Assembly: GCA_947247005.1 (NCBI GenBank)
Contig: OX365955.1
Location: 33,149,822 to 33,213,821 of the forward strand
Length of the DNA stretch: 64,000 nucleotides
Source of the DNA: Spisula solida
Lineage: Eukaryota; Mollusca; Bivalvia; Venerida; Mactridae
Direction: 5' to 3'
Positions 25,501 to 36,115 of this stretch are shown here, in pieces. Numbering within the stretch: the first letter of the stretch is position 1; every line of letters begins with the position of its first letter. Under the pieces are notes generated by a model. The model did not search any database. It was not told the DNA's origin and saw only the letters and a program-made list of their open reading frames with translations. A program made the position numbers and the translations under genes.

Positions 25501-28500
25501 GTGGTGTGAAACGAACAAGTAGTCAAACTCATTGTTTCATCTGGTTATTATGGTAGCAAGCTATGCAGCCTTGTTACTAACATGCATAACAAAGCAAAGC
25601 AGAACAGACATATCGTCACCATTAAATGTCGCCGTTCGAATCCACTTCCGAGAAAGCCAAAGTTAGTCCAGTATTAAAAAAATACACACTTACTTGCCAA
25701 CAATGTGAGTAGCGTAGCCAAGCTCTTTCAGTTTTTGAGGTAATGTAGTTAAGTTAGCGGGAAGATACCCAGGTATGAGTGGATGAATAACTTCATGCTG
25801 AAATCAATAGGTTATAACAATTTGGCATCAGTAAGTAACAATTAACTACATGTACTTAAAATATATATTTCCGTAACGAATGTCGTTGTGACCCCCTTTC
25901 TGGGATATTTTGCTATCAGAGCTTAAATGAGTTTTACCTTCGTATATAAGTAACTAATCGCTTGGAGCAAAAAATAGTATATATTTGAATATATTTGTAT
26001 TTTGATCACAGAGAAACTATTATTTTCATGGTTCTTATAACCATAACGACACTAGCTTTTGCTCCTACCCTAGACACTTAACAGGAAATCACTGCGAATC
26101 GTTGATGTTTCATTGCATGAAAACAATAAAAAAGAAGTTTTCCTATCTACCTACCATATTATTTCAGCATGTTACCAGAACCACATTTTTAATTTTGTTT
26201 TGGTCTTATTTGTGTCTGAAATGCATGTTCGAAATGCATGTCTGAATTGCACGTTTTCTAAATAATATAACTACTTAATGGATAAAACGTACCTGCAATA
26301 ATCAACAAGAGCTGTCCACGAACAGCACACTCCACTATTCGCAGTGCCATGCTATGATAGTATAATCATTTTATATTTAAAACAAAATGCTTCACATCAG
26401 CAGCATTATCCTCTGCTGTGTAGAGGTTTGGGCGTCTAAGTCGATAAGGAGATAATTTGGACAAAATGCAGGGCAGAGTTACCTATTCATGTGTAGGTCT
26501 TGAAGTCACGATGGTGAACAAGTATGCAATTATCAAAGGAATATGACAATGCACTTTGAAGATATCAGAGGTTAAAAATCTTGTACCTAAACTTTAACAT
26601 TTGCATTTCCAAGTCCAAAAGGGGGCATAATTTCAATAGAGTTACCTACCCATGTGCATAGGTTGAGGTCATGATGGGGAACAAGTATGCAAAGTATCAA
26701 AGCAATATGTCAATGCACTTTGAAGATATTAGAGGTTAAAAAGCCTGTACCTAAACTTTAACATTTGCACTATTTGCACAAAGTAGAAAAAGGGGGCATA
26801 ATTTTACCAAAATGCTTGATAGAGTTACCTACCCATGTGCATGGGTTGAGGTCATGATGGGGAACAAGTATGCAAAGCAATATGCCAATGCACTTTGAAG
26901 ATATTAGAGGTTAAAAAGCCTGTACCTAAACTTTAACATTTGCACTGTTTGCACTAAGTAGAAAAAGGGGGCATAATTTCAACAAAATGCCTGATAGAGT
27001 TACCTACTCCTGCATATGGGTTGGGTCATGATGGCGAACAAGTATGCAAAGTATGAAAGGAATATCTCAAAGGACTTTGAAAATTAAAGAGGTTAAAAAC
27101 CTGTACCTAAACTTTAACAAAAGTGTTACGCCGACCCCGTTGCAACGCCAACGCCGACGCTCGGGTAACTGCAATAGCTCCCCTTATTCTACGAATAGTG
27201 GAGCAAAAAACTAACTTCTCATATACAGCAGCAAAACGTATTACACCTATAATGTGAGTGTTACTTTGTGTTGACAGTTTTTACTTGCGTTCTTAGCCAA
27301 ACATTACACGTCACATATCCCGTGATATGTCCCGTGACACTGATCTTAGCATTACAGTAGCAAACTTAATCCATAGCTTACCTGTAACCCCGTGTGGAAG
27401 GGATAATATCCAGTCATAAAACAGTTCCGAGACCTATGAAAATATCACATGATACAAATTTAAAAACAATCACAGACATAATAATATTTTATGTATGAGA
27501 TTTCCCAGGCCCTCATGAAGCAGCAATATTCAACATAATTATCAAACATTTCGACGCATAAATTCAAGTGCATGGTAAAACTAATGTTTAACATAATAAG
27601 GCGAGTTTTAGACAAGTCAACATCCAATTTCAATGATTGGACATGATAATACTACTGTTAAACATAATAATGTAAGGCGGTTTTAGTCAAGTCAACATCA
27701 CATTTGGATATGATAATACTACTGTTGAACATAATAAGACAGTGTTCAGACAAATCAACACCACATTTCGACAAGATAGCACTACTGTTTGTGTTTAACA
27801 ACATAAGACAACTATGGCGTTCCATAGGTATGCGTATGTGCCAGATCGTCATATACTGAAACTTATCAGTATTTATTTGAACTGACATTAGTTGAAGTTT
27901 ATTGAAATAAAGTTAAGGTTAATGACCTAAACAATCTGAGTACAGACGTACGTAACGTCTGCTTAATAGCGCACCAACCGTTAGTGTTTAAAGTTCATAT
28001 ATTCTAAAATTAATTTAACACCTTACCACAATGACTGATCAAATGGCCCCTTAATCAGATTTTATTACTGCGTAAAAACATTTATGAAGCGTATAACTTC
28101 AGCTAGTTGGACCTCATCAAATGTTTTATTTGATTATTTAAAGAGTGTGCAATTCAACAACACGGAATAAATCAAACTTTATAAAGAACGTTAATTGGTG
28201 CTAATCATATGTAATTCTGATTGATTTTTGATAAGACGTTACTATAATGATTAAGAAAGGATTATACTAATACAATTGTCCAGAATTAAGGTAAGTGGAC
28301 AAAGTGGACACTGTCATCTAGATATACCAAAGGCGAGGTTTCAATGTTAGTGCAATTGACCAGAAGCCGGCGTAGTAAACACTCCATCCAGTTGTTTGTT
28401 GAAGAATTATGTCGAATACTGTCAAGGAAATCAATTGTATTATGCAAACATGTGCAACGGGTTCTCGATTTGAATATAGAAACTCCTTGCGTCTGGTCAA

Positions 28501-31500
28501 TGTTCTGTGATTTGACCTTCAACATCAAACGTAAAACCATTGAAACTTCATCTTCTAACATGTGCCGGGGATTTAGTCAGTATTTAGTCAGTGCCGTATG
28601 CTTACATGTCACTGACATTGAACAGTTTCAGTGCTTTGATTATCAACTACCACTGAGTATTGTAGGTATTCGAAATTAGAAGCCGTTTGAACATTAGAGT
28701 ACTGACCAAAATACATATTTTCTCATTGAGTAAGTTAGCGAATTCCTCTCAATTAGATTTACAAAATTAGTTGATATCTCATGCATCCACTAAAACTCAA
28801 AATTGCAAAAATATGCGCCTGCAAAATATTTGCTATTCAGAAGTCTCTAAATTTAGACACGCAGTAGTATTCAATTAAGCAGTAATTACAAAACCGAACA
28901 TGATATACTTACGGCGTACATACTGGTTGGACGTACGAAGAGTTGAAGATAACTCCATCACTTGCCAATTTATCTAGGTTTGGTGTGTACATTTGGTCGT
29001 TATGCCAACCCACGTCATTCCAGCCTGCAATAGGACATATAACGTACACATCAGTGAGCAGGTCAGTGGTTGGTCAATTAACCAGACACCAGGATAAGGA
29101 ACGCCCGCCCTATGCGTGTCCAAGGTTTGTGTCGGATGATATCGAACAAAATCCATTGGACTATAAAGATGTACACAATTTCTAATGTGTTTAAAAAATA
29201 TTGGTCAAATAGTTTGTAAAACACATTTTCATTGGCTGATCACCTAACAGTTTGTGTACACTTAGTCTATGTCTATTGGTCAAATAGTTTGTAAAGCACG
29301 TTTTCATTGGCTTATCACCTAACAGTTTGTGTATAATTAGTATGTGTCTATAGGTCAAATAGTTTGTAAAACACGGTAACTACAACCTGGTAATTGGAGG
29401 AACATTATTCCCACCCCGTCTAATACATAAACTGACATGGATTTCACCAAATGGAAGAGAAAAAAATCAGATAGACCACATAATGATCAATGGTACTTGG
29501 AGAAGGTCCCTACTTGATGTAAAACTCAGACGAGGAGCTGATGTTGGAAGTGACCATCATCTAGTCACAGCTCACGTAAGGATCAAGCTGATAAGCAATG
29601 GAAATAGACCATCAGTGAACAAGAGATATGACATTGAGAAGCTTAAAGACCCGAAAATCAAAAACACCTTTGTACGTATTACAACAGATTTCAAGCTCTT
29701 GAGAATTTTCCCGAAACTACTGGAGTTCAAGAAATAAACAATACATGGGAATCTGTTAAAACAATATATACATTACAGCAGTGAAGAATGCCAAGGACAG
29801 AAATCATGTAATAAAAGAAAGAAATGGATTGCACCTGACACATGGAAAGCTATCGAAAAACGTAGAGACATCACGTTGAAAGAAATGACCACAAAATCAG
29901 AACGAATAAAAGATAAATACAGAGATGATTACAGAATAGCAGACAAAGCAGTCAAGAAAATGGCAAGAAAGGACAAAAGAGCTTATAGAGACGATATAGC
30001 AAAGCAGGCTGAGGATGCGGCAGAAAAGCGAGAACAAGGCAAACTGTACAAACTTACCAGAATAATCAGCGTCAAGTTCAGCGGAAATAAAAACATTCCC
30101 ATTAAGGATAAAGATGGCAAAATACTTATTACAGAAAAAGAACAAGACAAACGCTGGGCCGAACACTTTCAAGAAGTTCTAAACAGACACCTCCAGTAGA
30201 AACTGCCATAATACCAGAATCTGACAACGACCTCAATATTGAAACATCTCCACCGACTAAATATGAAATTATCAGTGCCACCAAGAACCTAAAAAATGGA
30301 AACGCTCCTGGTCAAGATTCTGACAACGACCTCAATATTGAAACATCTCCACCGACTAAATATGAAATTATCAGTGCCACCAAGAACCTAAAAAATGGAA
30401 AAGCTCCTGGTCAAGATAATCTAAATGCTGAACTATTCAAAGCCGACCCAGAAATTGCTGCATCTATAGTACTACCACTATTCAAGACAATATGGACTGG
30501 AAAGGAAATACCAGACGATTGGTCAAAAGGCACCATTATAAAAATCCCCCCAAAAGGTACACTGAATGATTGTAACAACTGGCGTGGCATTACACTACTA
30601 TCCATTCCTAGTAAAATACTCTGCAAGATCCTCATACAGAGATTATCAAATGCCATTGATAAACAACTACGACAAGAACAAGCGGGATTTAGAAGAGGCA
30701 AAGGATGCACAGACCAAATATTTGCTCTACGAAACATCATAGAACAATGTACATAACGGCAGAGACAATTATATATAAACTTCGTTGACTTTCAAAAAGC
30801 TTTTGACAGCATACAAAGAGAGAGCCTGTTGAAAATCCTAAGAGCTTATAAATGGCATCCCTCAAGACATCACAGAAATAATACAAAGTTTCTACAAAAA
30901 CTTCACTTGTTGTGTCAACAACAGACCTAGACTTCGCAGATGACCTCACCCTTCTCACCCTCACCAATAAACATATGCAAGAGAAAACAAACCGATTATC
31001 CCATACTGCCAAGCAAGTGGGTCTAAACATCAGCAAGACGAAAACTGAAATCATGACACTTAACATCGATAATCCACAGCCGATCCAAATTGACGGAACA
31101 GTCCAGCAAATTCACTTACTTGGGAGCTGTTATAAGAAATGATGGCGGAGCTGGCGATGACATCTAGGCCAGACTATGCAAAGCCAGAAACATACTCATG
31201 TCTTTAAACAACGTATGGAGATCTACACAATACAGCAACAACACAAAACTAAAGTTATACCAGAGCTCTGTTCTCTCAACCCTTCTATATGGTTCTAAGT
31301 GCTGGAGAATGACAGAAAGTTATTTCAACAAGTTATCAACATTCGATCCATACCATAAGCTTGCGAAGAATATTAAGAATATTTTGCCCCAGAACAATTT
31401 CAAATGAAAACCTACTTAATCAATGCCACCAAGAAGACATGGCCACCATATTGTACAGAAGGAGGTGGAAATGGCTGGGACATGTCATCCTAAAAGAAAA

Positions 31501-32116
31501 CTCAATTCCGAGAGTAGCCCTACAATGGACGCCTGAAGGCAAGAGAAAACGTGGACGACCGAAGATCACATGAAGGCGCACTGTGGAAACTGAACTGAAA
31601 AGTATGGGACAGTCATGGGGAACAGTGGAGAAGCTAGCCAAAGATAGACTCCGGTGGAGGTCCTTTGTAACGGGCAGTAAGTAAGTAAGTATTGGTCAAA
31701 TAGTTTGTAAAACATGTTTTCATTGGCTGGTCACCTAACAATTTGTTTACACTTAGTCTGTGTCTATGGGTCATATAGTTTGTAAAACATATTTTCATTG
31801 GCTGATCACCTAGCAGTTTGTGTACACTTAGTATGTGCCTATTGGTCATATAGTTTGTAAAACACGTTTTCATTGGCTAATCAACTCAAAGTTTGTGTAC
31901 GCTCTGTCCATTGGTCAGACTTTTCATAAAGCATGTTTTCATTGGTTAATCAACTGAAAAGTTAACTTATAACCTTTTTCAAATAAAAATCAAAGACTAT
32001 TACATACCGAGATCATCCGCAACTATGAATATGATATGTGGAGGTCCACACGTGACATCCGGTATGCTTACAATTACTGATACCACTGTATAAAGTAATG
32101 TGGTCCACTTTGACAT
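13533..32116 (-). CDS. ARSB: Arylsulfatase B-like sulfatase, 14 coding exons, complete
   Basis: Lysosomal or secreted sulfatase; by family it removes sulfate from N-acetylgalactosamine sulfate in glycosaminoglycans. Coding exons (high to low): 32008-32116, 28913-29024, 27382-27433, 25694-25797, 24448-24554, 22241-22305, 21335-21439, 20770-20833, 19939-20036, 18939-19078, 18246-18304, 17245-17356, 16408-16532, 13533-13705. They sum to 1,425 bases: 474 codons plus TAA, every junction GT-AG and in phase. The start follows an acceptor and opens a signal peptide (residues 1-23). Catalytic residues seen: Asp34-Asp35, the formylglycine site CTPSR (Cys72 to Arg76, split by an intron), Lys126, His128, His214, Asp272-Asn273, Lys290. 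The C-terminus keeps the family words FDLDNDPTEHFN and WSPGWC. Human ARSB is longer (533 aa). The exact vertebrate orthologue (ARSB, ARSI or ARSJ) is uncertain. I see no defect. Confidence 0.93.
13706..13925. repeat. 55-bp tandem repeat that includes a splice acceptor
   Basis: Four copies begin at the acceptor of the last sulfatase exon. The acceptor-like junction (ATTTCAG or a decayed form) recurs 55 bases apart at 13,705/6, 13,760/1, 13,815/6 and 13,870/1. The second copy keeps a perfect CATTTCAG and the first seven exon bases; the third and fourth have CATTCCAG and CATACCAG. Confidence 0.9.
13985..14735. repeat. 35-bp minisatellite (about 21 copies) in sulfatase intron 13
   Basis: The unit contains TGGCTTCTGATTGGTTCC followed by TGTCTGTGTGCTGTCTC. 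The left two-thirds carry GATTGG, while from about 14,455 onward nearly all copies carry GATTCG. Confidence 0.95.
14735..15205 (-). repeat. Dispersed repeat family D, two reversed copies
   Basis: Two partial minus-strand copies (about 14,735-14,850 and 15,010-15,205) of the family whose plus-strand form reads CGGACAGGGAAGGCGGCACT. Here it reads TGCTGCCTTCCCTGTCAGAT and GGTGCCGCCTTCC. Other copies are listed separately. Confidence 0.65.
15550..16375. repeat. 69-bp minisatellite (about 12 copies) in sulfatase intron 13
   Basis: The unit holds AACAACATGCAGCATCTGAT and TAGTTGATTGTAACCATGTC, then GAAAATGGACCAATTACAAG. Because 69 is a multiple of 3, a 293-codon minus-strand frame stays open across it; this is periodicity, not a gene. 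It ends about 30 bp past the splice donor of sulfatase exon 13. Confidence 0.95.
16641..17130 (+). repeat. Dispersed repeat family D, two copies in sulfatase intron 12
   Basis: AGGACAGGGAAGGCATCACT at 16,641 and CAGACAGGGAAGGAAGCAAG at 16,977 start two copies. The second continues through AACCAGCCGAGCACAGAAAA and a short AAAAAGCTGAAT-type internal repeat. Confidence 0.65.
17555..17640 (-). mobile_element. tRNA-like SINE head, reversed
   Basis: On the minus strand a degenerate box A (TAACTCAATAGTTAGCGCGC) is followed by a box B-like GGATTCAAATACGG. No intact acceptor stem. Confidence 0.5.
18678..18818. repeat. Two-copy direct repeat (about 70 bp) in sulfatase intron 10
   Basis: GAGTGTATGAAAGT and TAGGTTTTAATAGGTGGTGC occur twice in the same order, followed each time by AAAACAGGAG. 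Confidence 0.85.
19600..19685 (-). mobile_element. LINE 3'-end remnant with (TTA)n-like tail
   Basis: AATAATAGTCATAATAAAGA followed by CTTTATTTATGGAGGCAG matches the start of the element at 23,815 (AATAATAATAATAAAGACTTTATTTA, in pieces). In minus orientation this is a 3' UTR ending in a short A/T microsatellite. Confidence 0.5.
22430..23235. repeat. 78-bp minisatellite (about 10 copies) in sulfatase intron 5
   Basis: The unit contains AACTTCAACAAATGGTCGTT, AAATCCTTATAATTTATGTT, GCCTTCAGATCGGGTGTTTA and CACATCAGTG. Copies alternate ATGTGTG/ATGTTTG and CATCAG/CATAAG, hinting at a two-unit higher-order repeat. Confidence 0.95.
23815..24235 (-). mobile_element. 5'-truncated LINE: C-terminal end of ORF2 plus 3' UTR
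   Basis: On the minus strand, 24,235 to about 24,110 reads as [20 protein letters not shown] and [11 protein letters not shown], the usual last residues of a non-LTR retrotransposon reverse-transcriptase ORF, then a stop. About 270 bases of 3' UTR follow, ending in AATAAAGTC and a (TTA)n tail. It lies in the sulfatase gene in the host's own orientation. The rest of the element is missing. Confidence 0.75.
24592..24655 (+). repeat. Dispersed repeat family D, short copy in intron 4 next to exon 5
   Basis: ATCGGACAGGGAAGGCAGCA followed by TTAACGGGCCCAGCACATAA. It starts 38 bases from the exon 5 acceptor (24,554/24,555), probably upstream of the branch-point region. Confidence 0.7.
26300..27210. 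mobile_element. Tandem-cored non-autonomous element (pearl-like) in sulfatase intron 3
   Basis: The left end AACAAGAGCTGTCCACGAAC carries CTCCACTATTCGCAG. The right end is the inverse, CTACGAATAGTGGAGCAAAA. Between them lie four degenerate copies of a 164-182-bp unit (marker GCACTTTGAAGATAT at 26,551, 26,715, 26,890 and, decayed, 27,072). Inverted ends plus a satellite-like core with no ORF is the layout described for bivalve 'pearl' elements; assignment to that family is by architecture only. Confidence 0.75.
27545..27800. repeat. Degenerate tandem repeat (about 60-72 bp) in sulfatase intron 2
   Basis: Words such as GATAATACTACTGTT, AACATAATAAG and AAGTCAACATC recur three to four times with drift. 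The open frame at 27,658-27,888 on the minus strand is a by-product. Confidence 0.7.
28050..28900. other. Intronic stretch with overlapping unrecognised ORFs
   Basis: The plus-strand 28,344-28,679 and minus-strand 28,286-28,561 frames overlap each other. I recognise neither, and no splice sites support them. Probably a decayed mobile-element piece or chance. Confidence 0.35.
29190..29375. repeat. 75-bp tandem repeat, left part (split by a LINE)
   Basis: The unit contains ATTGGTCAAATAGTTTGTAA and CATTGGCTGATCACCTAACA. AGTTTGTAAA falls at 29,211, 29,286 and 29,361, exactly 75 apart. The array resumes at 31,690. Confidence 0.9.
29376..31692 (+). mobile_element. Defective LINE (endonuclease C-terminus, reverse transcriptase, 3' tail) in sulfatase intron 1
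   Basis: 5'-truncated non-LTR retrotransposon, antisense to the host gene. In order: end of the AP-endonuclease domain (QIDHIMING near 29,470; GSDHHLV near 29,540), a lysine-rich linker, reverse transcriptase pieces ([18 protein letters not shown] near 30,390; [18 protein letters not shown] near 30,680; [10 protein letters not shown] near 30,790; catalytic FADD near 30,940), and the usual C-terminal end ([21 protein letters not shown]). It ends in (TAAG)n. In-frame stops, frameshifts, a 99-bp internal duplication and loss of the stretch between FDS and FADD make it inactive. The clade (RTE-like or related) is not certain. Confidence 0.9.
31690..31965. repeat. 75-bp tandem repeat, right part
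   Basis: Same unit as 29,190-29,375; AGTTTGTAAA at 31,702, 31,777 and 31,852, then a decayed copy. The array and the LINE lie in sulfatase intron 1; the first coding exon starts 43 bases beyond. Confidence 0.9.
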
Positions 32117-32632
32117 CCTGTGCAAAGTAATAAATGTATTACGTCATCAATCACGTGATCACATTTCAAATATATTCTATTCTAATGAATATATTAGCAA
32201 TTTAATTATAGGACCCAAACATTTCAGGTCTCACACCAAATTCTGGTACCACACTAGGGTATTTGGTATGCTGCTCCGATGACAGTGCATTTTATGTAGA
32301 CAATAAATATGTGTGGGAAATGCTGCTAATGTAAGCAAAATGCTTTTTATGGCTTGCTTCACTCGGTCACTTTCCATGACGTCAATATTTACGCCCCCAA
32401 ACACCAGATCCTTATCCACCCCTGATTACGTCCTGATTTGTTTGGGTATAAAGAGATATTTTTTTATAATTGTGTCCATGTACTATAACAAAATATCGCT
32501 GTCAACTACTATGAACATGTATAGTATCGTGTCGGTTTGCACACATGTTTAGAAACTATGAAGAACTTTCAGCTTGGAAATATTATATGACATGATACGA
32601 TACAAAATAAATTCTATAGAAATAAAACTTAC

Positions 32633-32780
32633 CTGAAGAATTATACACGAAAGTTAAATCACAAGTCTGGCGGAAGTAACCATTATATGACAGTATTTCG
32701 TCTGCTGTATTCACTATATATTGTAACAAAGAATACACGTCGGATACTGTTCAACGAAGCATGAACACAAATGTATAGAC
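32633..32780 (-). other. Probable 5' UTR exon of the arylsulfatase gene
   Basis: Reading on the minus strand, TTCTTCAG is followed by a strong GTAAGT donor (complement 32,627-32,632). The first coding exon starts with an acceptor (TTTGCACAG then G) one base before its ATG, so an upstream non-coding exon is required. The 5' limit given is a guess; no clear TATA box or initiator was identified. Confidence 0.4.
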
Positions 32781-33084
32781 ACTTAACCGTGTAGCGAGTC
32801 AATAACAAACTATCGATCAAAGAACAGTAGCAGAGTGTATACATTATGTATTCCTATGTAAAATACTACGGATAATTTTACGAGTCTGACCTTTATTCAT
32901 GAATTTAATACACGGCTCTTGTGTTGAATATATAAATTTCCGTATATCGTTCAATACCGGTCCTGAAGATTTGTGTTGGTGTTATAGTACAGATAATTTG
33001 ACACGACTCTCAGTTAAATTAAATAAATAGAAGGTCGAGTATCGCATCAAATTCTCCGTACTATAGCAAAATGTACAAACCATG

Positions 33085-33345
33085 AGACCGTTAACATGGG
33101 CGAGCGCTACGTAGCGCTTTCCATGGGAGGTAATCCTCGCCTTCTATATTTAATTGAAGGGGAGGTAACTGAATAAAGGCGCTCGGTGGCGCTCTGCTTA
33201 GACAACGGACCCATGCCTTCCTATATAATACTATTTCTATACTATTGTCCGTCCACATTAAACTGAGACTCCGAGTTACAAATGCTCATTCGAGTCTGAT
33301 GAGTCTCAGTTTAATGTGGTTTACTAATATATATCTATCACATTT
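33085..33345. other. Inverted-repeat-rich stretch upstream of the sulfatase gene
   Basis: GCGAGCGCTACGTAGCGCTT contains a perfect AGCGCTACGTAGCGCT palindrome (33,103-33,118). At 33,253-33,319 a 19-base perfect inverted repeat (CCACATTAAACTGAGACTC) encloses a 29-base loop. A piece of the arm (GAGTCTCAGTTTAAT) recurs at 49,482, suggesting a foldback element family. Confidence 0.7.
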
Positions 33346-33392
33346 AGATCTATAGTACAACTTAGCAGATATCCTATTGTTAGGATTTCTCT

Positions 33393-33520
33393 GTATGTTT
33401 TCAATTCTTCATACTATTCTTCCTGATCAATGTATGTTTTCAATTATTCATACTATTCTTCCTGATCAATGTATGTTTTCAATTCTTCATACTATTCTTC
33501 CTGATCAATGTATGTTTTCC
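33393..33520. repeat. 39-bp direct repeat, three copies
   Basis: ATACTATTCTTCCTGATCAA occurs at 33,411, 33,450 and 33,489, each followed by TGTATGTTTTC. Confidence 0.95.
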
Positions 33521-33984
33521 GTATGATAATGTATATGATGCCATCGAGTGGTCGACACGACGCGGAATTGGTATAACCCAGCGCTAGTCTAGCTGCGATC
33601 ATTAAGGTTTTTTTTAAAAAGTTACAAATCCTTATAATGATTGGCTCACGGCAAAGTTAAAAATCGAAGATTAACATTTAAAAAAATGTTTTAGAATCGG
33701 GCCAATTTTTTTAAATCGCTTTTAACGTCAGCTTTTGTCCAAAATTTAAAGAAGCGTAATATTGCCTTTTAATGGATCTTTCACTAACGTCAGCAAAATC
33801 CACATTTTTACACACATATTTGTAAGGAATAATCATAGCTTTTAGCTGATATATCATTTTTGTTGTGACGTTTAAAACAAGTCAAACAATATGTAACTTT
33901 ATGTGAAAGTACCCCTCCACCTTAAGTTAATAATATATGCTAACTTATAATATTCTTTAATGTGGATGGTATGTTCTGTGTCTA

Positions 33985-34572
33985 TGCTTGTGTGAGTTGT
34001 TGGAGACGTACAAGTCATGCAGTTTGTGTGAGTTGTTGAAGGCGTACAAGTCTCGTAGTTTGTGTGAGTTGTTGGAGACGTACAAGTCATGTCGTTTGTG
34101 TGAGTTATTGGAGACGTACAAGTCATGTAGTTTGAGTGAGTTGTTGGAGACGTACAAGTCATGTCGTTTGTGTGAGTTGTTGGAGACGTACAAGTCATGT
34201 CGTTTGTGTGAGTTGTTGGAGACGTACAAGTCTTGTAGTTTGTGTGAGTTGTTGGAGACGTACAAGTCATGTCGTTTGTGTGAGTTGTTGGAGACGTACA
34301 AGTCTTGTAGTTTGTGTGAGTTGTTGGAGACGTACACGTCATGTAGTTTGTGTGAGTTGTTGAAGGCGTACAAGTCATGTAGTTTGAGTGAGTTGTTGGA
34401 GGCGTACACGTCATGTAGTTTGTGTGAGTTGTTGGAGACGTACACGTCATGTAGTTTGTGTGAGTTGTTGGAGGTGTACAAGTCATGTCGTTTGTGTGAG
34501 TTGTTGGAGACGTACAAGTCATGTAGTTTGTGTGAGTTGTTGGAGGCGTACAAGTCATGTAGTTTGTGTGTA
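33985..34572. repeat. 36-bp minisatellite (about 16 copies)
   Basis: The unit contains GTGAGTTGTTGGAGACGTAC followed by AAGTCATGTAGTTTGT. The period is a multiple of 3 and stops are rare, so frames of 210, 237 and 248 codons stay open on both strands. None has a signal, splice site or non-repetitive domain, so I call no gene. Confidence 0.95.
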
Positions 34573-34804
34573 GATTCGAATGGCCTGTGCATGTACGTAC
34601 ACAATGTATCAAATAAATAGTGATGTCTTAACATTCCAACAGCAAGCTTCAATAACTTATTTCTTTCTGCTGCACCTTTTTTACAATGATCAGTGTTCTT
34701 CAATAAAATATTATTGGTCAGCTATTATCATTAGGGCAATCAAAGATTTAGGGCTGACATATCACATAGGAACTAATAAAAATAAAAATCTAACAAGACT
34801 GCGT

Positions 34805-35256
34805 TCAATAAACGCTTATGCCCCCTGTGGAAGCATTGTCAATAAATAAGTCTAAGTCCAAAATTGGGTCAAGGTGAAGGTCAGAATGGGATTAGTAGAT
34901 ACAGGCGTGTGGAGAGTGTTCATATACAACATCCATGCAAGTATGAAAGCTTTGTAGCAAGCCATATTAATGCTAGAAGAAACGGTCAATTTGGGTTAAC
35001 CAAGAATTAGGCCCTTCAATAAGTCTAAGTCCAAAAGTAGGTCAATGTGAAGGTCAAAATGGGGTCAGGTGATACAGGCGCGTGGAGAGTGTTCATATAC
35101 AACATCCATGCAAGTATGAAAGCTTTGTAGCAAGCCATATTAATGCTGGAAGAAACGGTCAATTTGGGTTAACAAGGACGGACGAACGGACGAACAGACG
35201 AACGGACAGGTGAATCACTATATGCCTCCCGATCTATCGATACGGGGGCATAAAAA
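34805..35256. mobile_element. Small tandem-cored element with TTATGCCCCC / GGGGGCATAA ends
   Basis: The left end CGCTTATGCCCCCTG and right end CGGGGGCATAAAAAC are inverted copies. The core has two copies of a 173-bp unit (TCTAAGTCCA at 34,851 and 35,024), then a GACGGACGAACGGACGAACA run. No ORF. The layout resembles the other tandem-cored elements in this window. Confidence 0.75.
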
Positions 35257-35784
35257 CAGATAGATCATGTCGTAATCGATAAAATAAGACAAACAATTGA
35301 AAAATATCCGCATTTCAGTATAATTTGCGTAATCAATGGAAAATTACCATAACTCGGATTTGCAATGGATTTGCAATGGAGAAATTCAACCATTCAGTAA
35401 GATTAGCTTAATCAATGGAGAAATACCAACAGTCAGTAAAATGAGCTTAATTAAGACATACCACCATTCAGTAGTATAGGCCTAAACAATGTGAAAATAT
35501 CACCATTCAGTGTCATTATGCTAAATAGTGGAAAATACTATCATTTAGTTTAATTAGACTAAATAATGGAACAACAATATACATGCATGTTCTAAATAAT
35601 TGCAACCTGTTTGGTGACTAAGAAATAGCAAATACTGTGCATAATGTAGAGCTATACAGTAACGGAGGCGGCACCTAGCCACCACAGAGACTGAAGATAC
35701 CATCCGTATTCACCAAAAATGACACTTCCAGCAAACCTATATTCTGACCCCCACAATGAATGTCTCACACTGAGTAACAAGGTG

Positions 35785-36115
35785 AGCTTTTGTGAACGCT
35801 CCCCGGCCGACCGTTCACAATTTTATGTAAATACACTAGAGGACACACGTATGACATAATCTTCATGAAGCTTGGTCAAAAATTTGTCTGTATGAAAGCG
35901 AGGCCATGTTCTAAACTGGGTAATGTGGATCCAAAACTACGTCACTGGGAAAAATCTTAGAAAAAGCTTGTGAACACATTAGAGGACACAATATATAGCC
36001 TAATCTTCATGAAACATGGTCAGAATGCTTTTTGGAATATAGGTAAAGTTCGAAACTGGGTCGTGTTGGGTCAAATACTAGGTCCCTAGGTCAGATATTA
36101 TCTTAACTGTTGTAA
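35785..36115. mobile_element. Decayed tandem-cored element (CTAGAGGACACA type)
   Basis: Two copies of a unit of about 150 bp marked by TAGAGGACACA, ATCTTCATGAA and AAACTGGGT. It begins AAGGTGAGCTTTTGTGAACG, related to the element at 56,127. Confidence 0.6.

Noticed and set aside
28286..28679. Overlapping ORFs on both strands in sulfatase intron 2
   Set aside because: Neither resembles a known protein, and no splice sites or repeat evidence supports either.
33899..34703. Long ORFs of 210-248 codons
   Set aside because: They overlap in opposite strands and different frames over a 36-bp tandem repeat; not credible as separate genes.
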